Of a stretch of 43,158 bases of DNA, positions 40,730 to 43,158 are shown in pieces; the stretch's first letter is position 1, and the number at the start of each line of letters is the position of its first letter. Origin of the DNA: Candidatus Jordarchaeia archaeon. Lineage in GTDB: Archaea > Asgardarchaeota > Jordiarchaeia > Jordiarchaeales > Jordiarchaeaceae. The DNA lies in the NCBI GenBank assembly GCA_018383815.1, contig JAHAWU010000013.1:1-43158 (forward strand), read 5' to 3'. The position numbers and the translations under genes were made by a program. The notes below the pieces were generated by a model, which saw only the letters and a program-made list of their open reading frames with translations, was not told the DNA's origin and made no database searches.

Positions 40730-41065
40730 ATGTCAAAATTGGACCAGTGGATGCGATATTATAGAGAGCATGCAGAAGACGCATTAAAAATTGGAGATTA
40801 CGCCTCTGCATCTGACTATTATTCCTTGGCTTCGTTCACCTCAATAATAGCTGACGATATACCTCAAGCAAAATACTTCGCTGAGGAGGCGCTTGGCGCT
40901 TGCAAGGAGGGAAATTTAGAGGATGACCACCTATGGCTGGCAAAGGTGGCCAAAGCACTTGCTTCCGGAAGAAGAGAGGAAGCTGAGGAGCTTTGGGAAA
41001 AACTTGCAGACAAACTACAGGAAGAGATAGTAAATCTTTACCGGGGCGCCCTGAGAAAAATATAG
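40730..41065 (+). CDS. Small helical TPR-like protein
   Basis: This is a 111-residue protein made of amphipathic helices in pairs: LDQWMRYYREHAEDALKIGD, YASASDYYSLASFTSIIADD, PQAKYFAEEALGACKEGN and DDHLWLAKVAKALASGRREE. The helix spacing resembles TPR units or a small helical adaptor, but no canonical TPR consensus is complete. AGGAG lies nine bases before the ATG. It ends 5 nt before the convergent acetyltransferase gene. Function is unknown. Confidence 0.75.
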   Translation: MSKLDQWMRYYREHAEDALKIGDYASASDYYSLASFTSIIADDIPQAKYFAEEALGACKEGNLEDDHLWLAKVAKALASGRREEAEELWEKLADKLQEEIVNLYRGALRKI

Positions 41066-41070
41066 CTAAA

Positions 41071-41616
41071 TCATTTTGAAGAGTCAAGCATGAGATCCAT
41101 TAACACTTCGTCTCTATATTCCCCCTCCATTTTAAACTGGCGCTTCCTGACACCAACCATCTGAAAATTGTGCTTTTTGTAAAGTTTTATCGCAACTAGG
41201 TTAGTACTAAATGTGCTTAGACAAATTTTTTCAAACCCCTTATCCCGCGCTCTAATTATTGCTTCTGACATCAAAGCGTCCCCCACACCCTTCCCCCTGT
41301 GCTCAGCGATTATCATTATCCCCAGGTTACCTACATGCGCTGCGGCGTCCCAATCATCTCGTTCAACAAGGCAATGCCCCACTACCAGTCCTTCAAGCTC
41401 AGCAACTAAAATGATGCTCCCCGCATTCTTATGGTGGGAGAACCAAGATAAGCGTTCAAAATCATTCTCTTCCGCAAAAAGCACAGGAATCCATTTTTTC
41501 TCCTCAACTACCGAACTAAACACTCTCCAGATGCCAGCCAAATCCTTTATACTGGCATCACGAATCTTGACAGTTGAACCATCCTTAAGAGAATAAACCT
41601 TCGTCGTTCCATACAC
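41071..41616 (-). CDS. GNAT-family N-acetyltransferase
   Basis: This is a 181-residue acetyltransferase of the RimI/GNAT fold. The acetyl-CoA pyrophosphate loop is EHRGKGVGDALM, preceded by the beta-strand GNLGIMIIA, and followed by CLSTFSTNLVAIKLYKKHNF, which is typical of RimI-like and Pat-like enzymes. The substrate, a protein N-terminus, lysine or small amine, cannot be told from sequence. It lies 31 nt downstream of rpoK on the same strand and may share its transcript. Confidence 0.9.
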   Translation of the reverse strand: MYGTTKVYSLKDGSTVKIRDASIKDLAGIWRVFSSVVEEKKWIPVLFAEENDFERLSWFSHHKNAGSIILVAELEGLVVGHCLVERDDWDAAAHVGNLGIMIIAEHRGKGVGDALMSEAIIRARDKGFEKICLSTFSTNLVAIKLYKKHNFQMVGVRKRQFKMEGEYRDEVLMDLMLDSSK

Positions 41617-41647
41617 CCGCCATTAAAATAAAAAGAGTTAAAAAAAG

Positions 41648-41917
41648 TTAGTCTCCTTGAAGGAGATATTTAACGGGAATATCCTGGAACTGGCCATTGG
41701 GCAGAGTGCGACGAATAACTAACGGTAAAACACCCGACTCCAACTCGATGGTAGCTATAATTATGGGATCAGTTATCTTTTCCGGTAAATCAATTAATAT
41801 CGGCGCTGCCATAATAATCTGTAAAGCCCTTGTACTGATTATTCTAGACTTTTCATACTTGGTGAGCTTAGGCGGTCCGATTTTGATTTCTATTTGTTCT
41901 ATTCTGTTAGCCCCCAA
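41648..41917 (-). CDS. rpoK: DNA-directed RNA polymerase subunit K (Rpb6 homologue)
   Basis: This is an 89-residue subunit that helps assemble and stabilise the core polymerase. The signature IGPPKLTKYEKSRIISTRALQI is characteristic of archaeal RpoK/Rpb6, followed by MAAPILIDLP, IATIELESGVLPLVIRRTLP and the conserved IPVKYLL. A stop two codons upstream limits the start to TTG 41917. No ribosome-binding site is evident; a TATA-like ACTTAAAAAGG (about 41971-41981, complement) precedes it. It lies downstream of the thermosome gene. Confidence 0.93.
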   Translation of the reverse strand: MGANRIEQIEIKIGPPKLTKYEKSRIISTRALQIIMAAPILIDLPEKITDPIIIATIELESGVLPLVIRRTLPNGQFQDIPVKYLLQGD

Positions 41918-42010
41918 GTGTTAGTGAAATAAAAGAAAGTGGAGTACAGTGTACATTGAATTACCATTTACCTTTTTAAGTCTTTTCCGTGTTCTGGGGG
42001 GGCAAAACGC

Positions 42011-43158
42011 TTAATCTTCGCTTACGGACTCGCCTTCTTCACCGCCTGATGGAGGAGCGCCTGGACTGCTACCCAAGCTCTTGGTAGATGCTGCAATAAC
42101 ATCGTCTATTTTAAGAATCATTTGGGCTGCTTCACTGGCAGACTTAATAATTTGCCTCTTAACCGCTGCCGGCTCCCAGATATTTATCTTTGTCATGTCC
42201 TGAATCTTACCAGAATAAACATCGACCCCGTAGACATAGTCTGTGGGCTTAACATGTTTTGCTCTCAGCTCAACCAAGATGTCCAATTGGTCTAAACCTG
42301 CATTCTCAGCAAGAGTCCTTGGAACCACTTCTAGGGCCTCAGCAAACTGTTTCACAGCTAATTGTTCACGTCCACCTAGAGTGTCCGCATACTCCTTCAA
42401 TCTCTTGGAAATCTCAATCTCAGTAGCCCCTCCGCCGGGAACGACTTTGCCGTCTTCGATTACATCGCGAACTACACACAAGGCATCATGGACCGCGCGC
42501 TCTGCCTCGTCAACTATGAGTTCAGTACCTCCCCGAATCAATATGTTGACCGACTTGGGATTTTTACATCCCTCAATGAATACCATGTCATCATCGCCGA
42601 TTTTCTTTCCGTAAACCACTTGGGCTTCACCTAGATCCTCTGGTGTTAAATCTTCGATGTTGGTGATTATTTCGCCGCCAGTAGCTCGGGCAAGCTTCTC
42701 CATATCGGACTTCTTGATACGTCTGACTGCAAGAATGCCTGCCTTGGCAAGATAGTGCTGGGCAACATCGTCAATGCCTTTCTGTAGAAGCACTACGTTG
42801 GCGCCTGATTTGATGACTCTGTCTGTCATGCTTTTAAGCATTCGTTCCTCCTGATCAAGGAAAGCCTTCATCTGCTCAGGGTTTGTGATGTTTATCTTTG
42901 CGTCAAATTCCGTCTTCTCAATTTCCAAGGGGGCGGCTAATAGCGCAATCTTTGCATTTTCCACCCTCTTGGGCATACCTGGATGAACTATCTCTTTATC
43001 AAGAATTATGCCGTTAACCAAAATGGTGTTCTCTAGACCTTCCCCTTCTTTCTTGTCTACTTTCACGTTATCAATGTCCGCGGTCCACTTACCGTTTACT
43101 TCCTCAGCAACCATTTTCACTGCTTTAACAGCAATGTCGGCTAAATACTCGCGAGAAC
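42011..43158 (-). CDS. thsA: Thermosome subunit (group II chaperonin), N-terminus cut off
   Basis: The frame is open to the right edge of the window ([20 protein letters not shown] at the edge), so the ATG at the internal GTG 43120 is not the true start and about 150 N-terminal residues are missing. What is present, 382 residues, covers the apical and second half of the equatorial domains of the Hsp60-like double-ring chaperonin: [14 protein letters not shown]..., [36 protein letters not shown] (nucleotide-binding GGG loop) and [11 protein letters not shown]. It ends in an acidic, Gly/Ser-rich tail ([12 protein letters not shown]), usual for thermosomes. Other subunits are not visible. Confidence 0.95.
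   Translation of the reverse strand, partial: SREYLADIAVKAVKMVAEEVNGKWTADIDNVKVDKKEGEGLENTILVNGIILDKEIVHPGMPKRVENAKIALLAAPLEIEKTEFDAKINITNPEQMKAFLDQEERMLKSMTDRVIKSGANVVLLQKGIDDVAQHYLAKAGILAVRRIKKSDMEKLARATGGEIITNIEDLTPEDLGEAQVVYGKKIGDDDMVFIEGCKNPKSVNILIRGGTELIVDEAERAVHDALCVVRDVIEDGKVVPGGGATEIEISKRLKEYADTLGGREQLAVKQFAEALEVVPRTLAENAGLDQLDILVELRAKHVKPTDYVYGVDVYSGKIQDMTKINIWEPAAVKRQIIKSASEAAQMILKIDDVIAASTKSLGSSPGAPPSGGEEGESVSED

Overview
The window is archaeal chromosome, most likely from the TACK/Thermoproteota side and best matched to a Bathyarchaeia-like anaerobe (inference; no marker tree could be run). Support comes from genes read here: ribosomal protein eL13, RpoK, a thermosome subunit, a fused formaldehyde-activating enzyme/hexulose-phosphate synthase, CobY and CbiS (the archaeal versions of cobalamin steps), tungsten-type aldehyde ferredoxin oxidoreductase and an ADP-forming acyl-CoA synthetase. 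TATA boxes, short leaders and frequent TTG/GTG starts fit this. I see no rRNA, tRNA, CRISPR array, prophage or transposase gene.

Layout. 1-3021: two exported, membrane-anchored proteins on the minus strand, divergent from a BlaI-type repressor and an M56 (BlaR1-like) membrane protease; operator-like inverted repeats lie between the two promoters. 3288-5573: small zinc-ribbon protein and aldehyde ferredoxin oxidoreductase. 5769-6980: Fae-Hps fusion. 7084-16506 (minus): a compact run made of btuF-btuC-btuD-cobD-cbiB-cbiS-cobS-cobY, followed after 37 nt by a nitroreductase, two small ribbon-helix-helix-like proteins and an SCP2-like protein. cobT is divergent from btuF, and a pair of matching palindromes separates their TATA boxes. 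17738-22799: Mrp-type Fe-S carrier ATPase, small membrane protein, stand-alone Lrp/AsnC sensor domain, cytosolic GH35 glycosidase, and eL13 fused to helix-hairpin-helix repeats. 22940-30667: HdrD-like Fe-S protein, gamma-glutamyltransferase, aconitase-type large and small subunits convergent with an isocitrate/isopropylmalate-type dehydrogenase, and TrpRS. 30964-33750: three-gene operon with two unrecognised proteins and a tail-anchored JAMM protease. 34009-34190: a MITE-like inverted-repeat element. 34401-38725: zinc-ribbon protein, tandem stem-loop repeats, acyl-CoA synthetase and a DRTGG protein. 38866-43158: creatininase-family protein, DUF169 protein, small helical protein behind a long stem-loop, GNAT acetyltransferase, RpoK and the thermosome (cut by the window edge).

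How the genes work together. The cobalamin block is a salvage and nucleotide-loop assembly route: BtuFCD imports corrinoid, CbiS trims the side chain of incomplete corrinoids and later removes the 5'-phosphate, CobD and CbiB rebuild the aminopropanol arm, CobY activates it, CobT makes alpha-ribazole phosphate and CobS joins the halves. No corrin-ring synthesis gene is present. AOR, the ADP-forming synthetase and the DRTGG protein fit fermentative oxidation of aldehydes and acyl-CoA to acids with ATP gain. Fae-Hps links formaldehyde or pentose metabolism to the ribulose monophosphate route.

The best candidates for something undescribed are the JAMM/two-unknown-gene operon, the BlaI-M56 module with its operator, the twin palindromes at btuF/cobT, the stem-conserving tandem repeats at 35148-35280, and the 182-bp inverted-repeat element.
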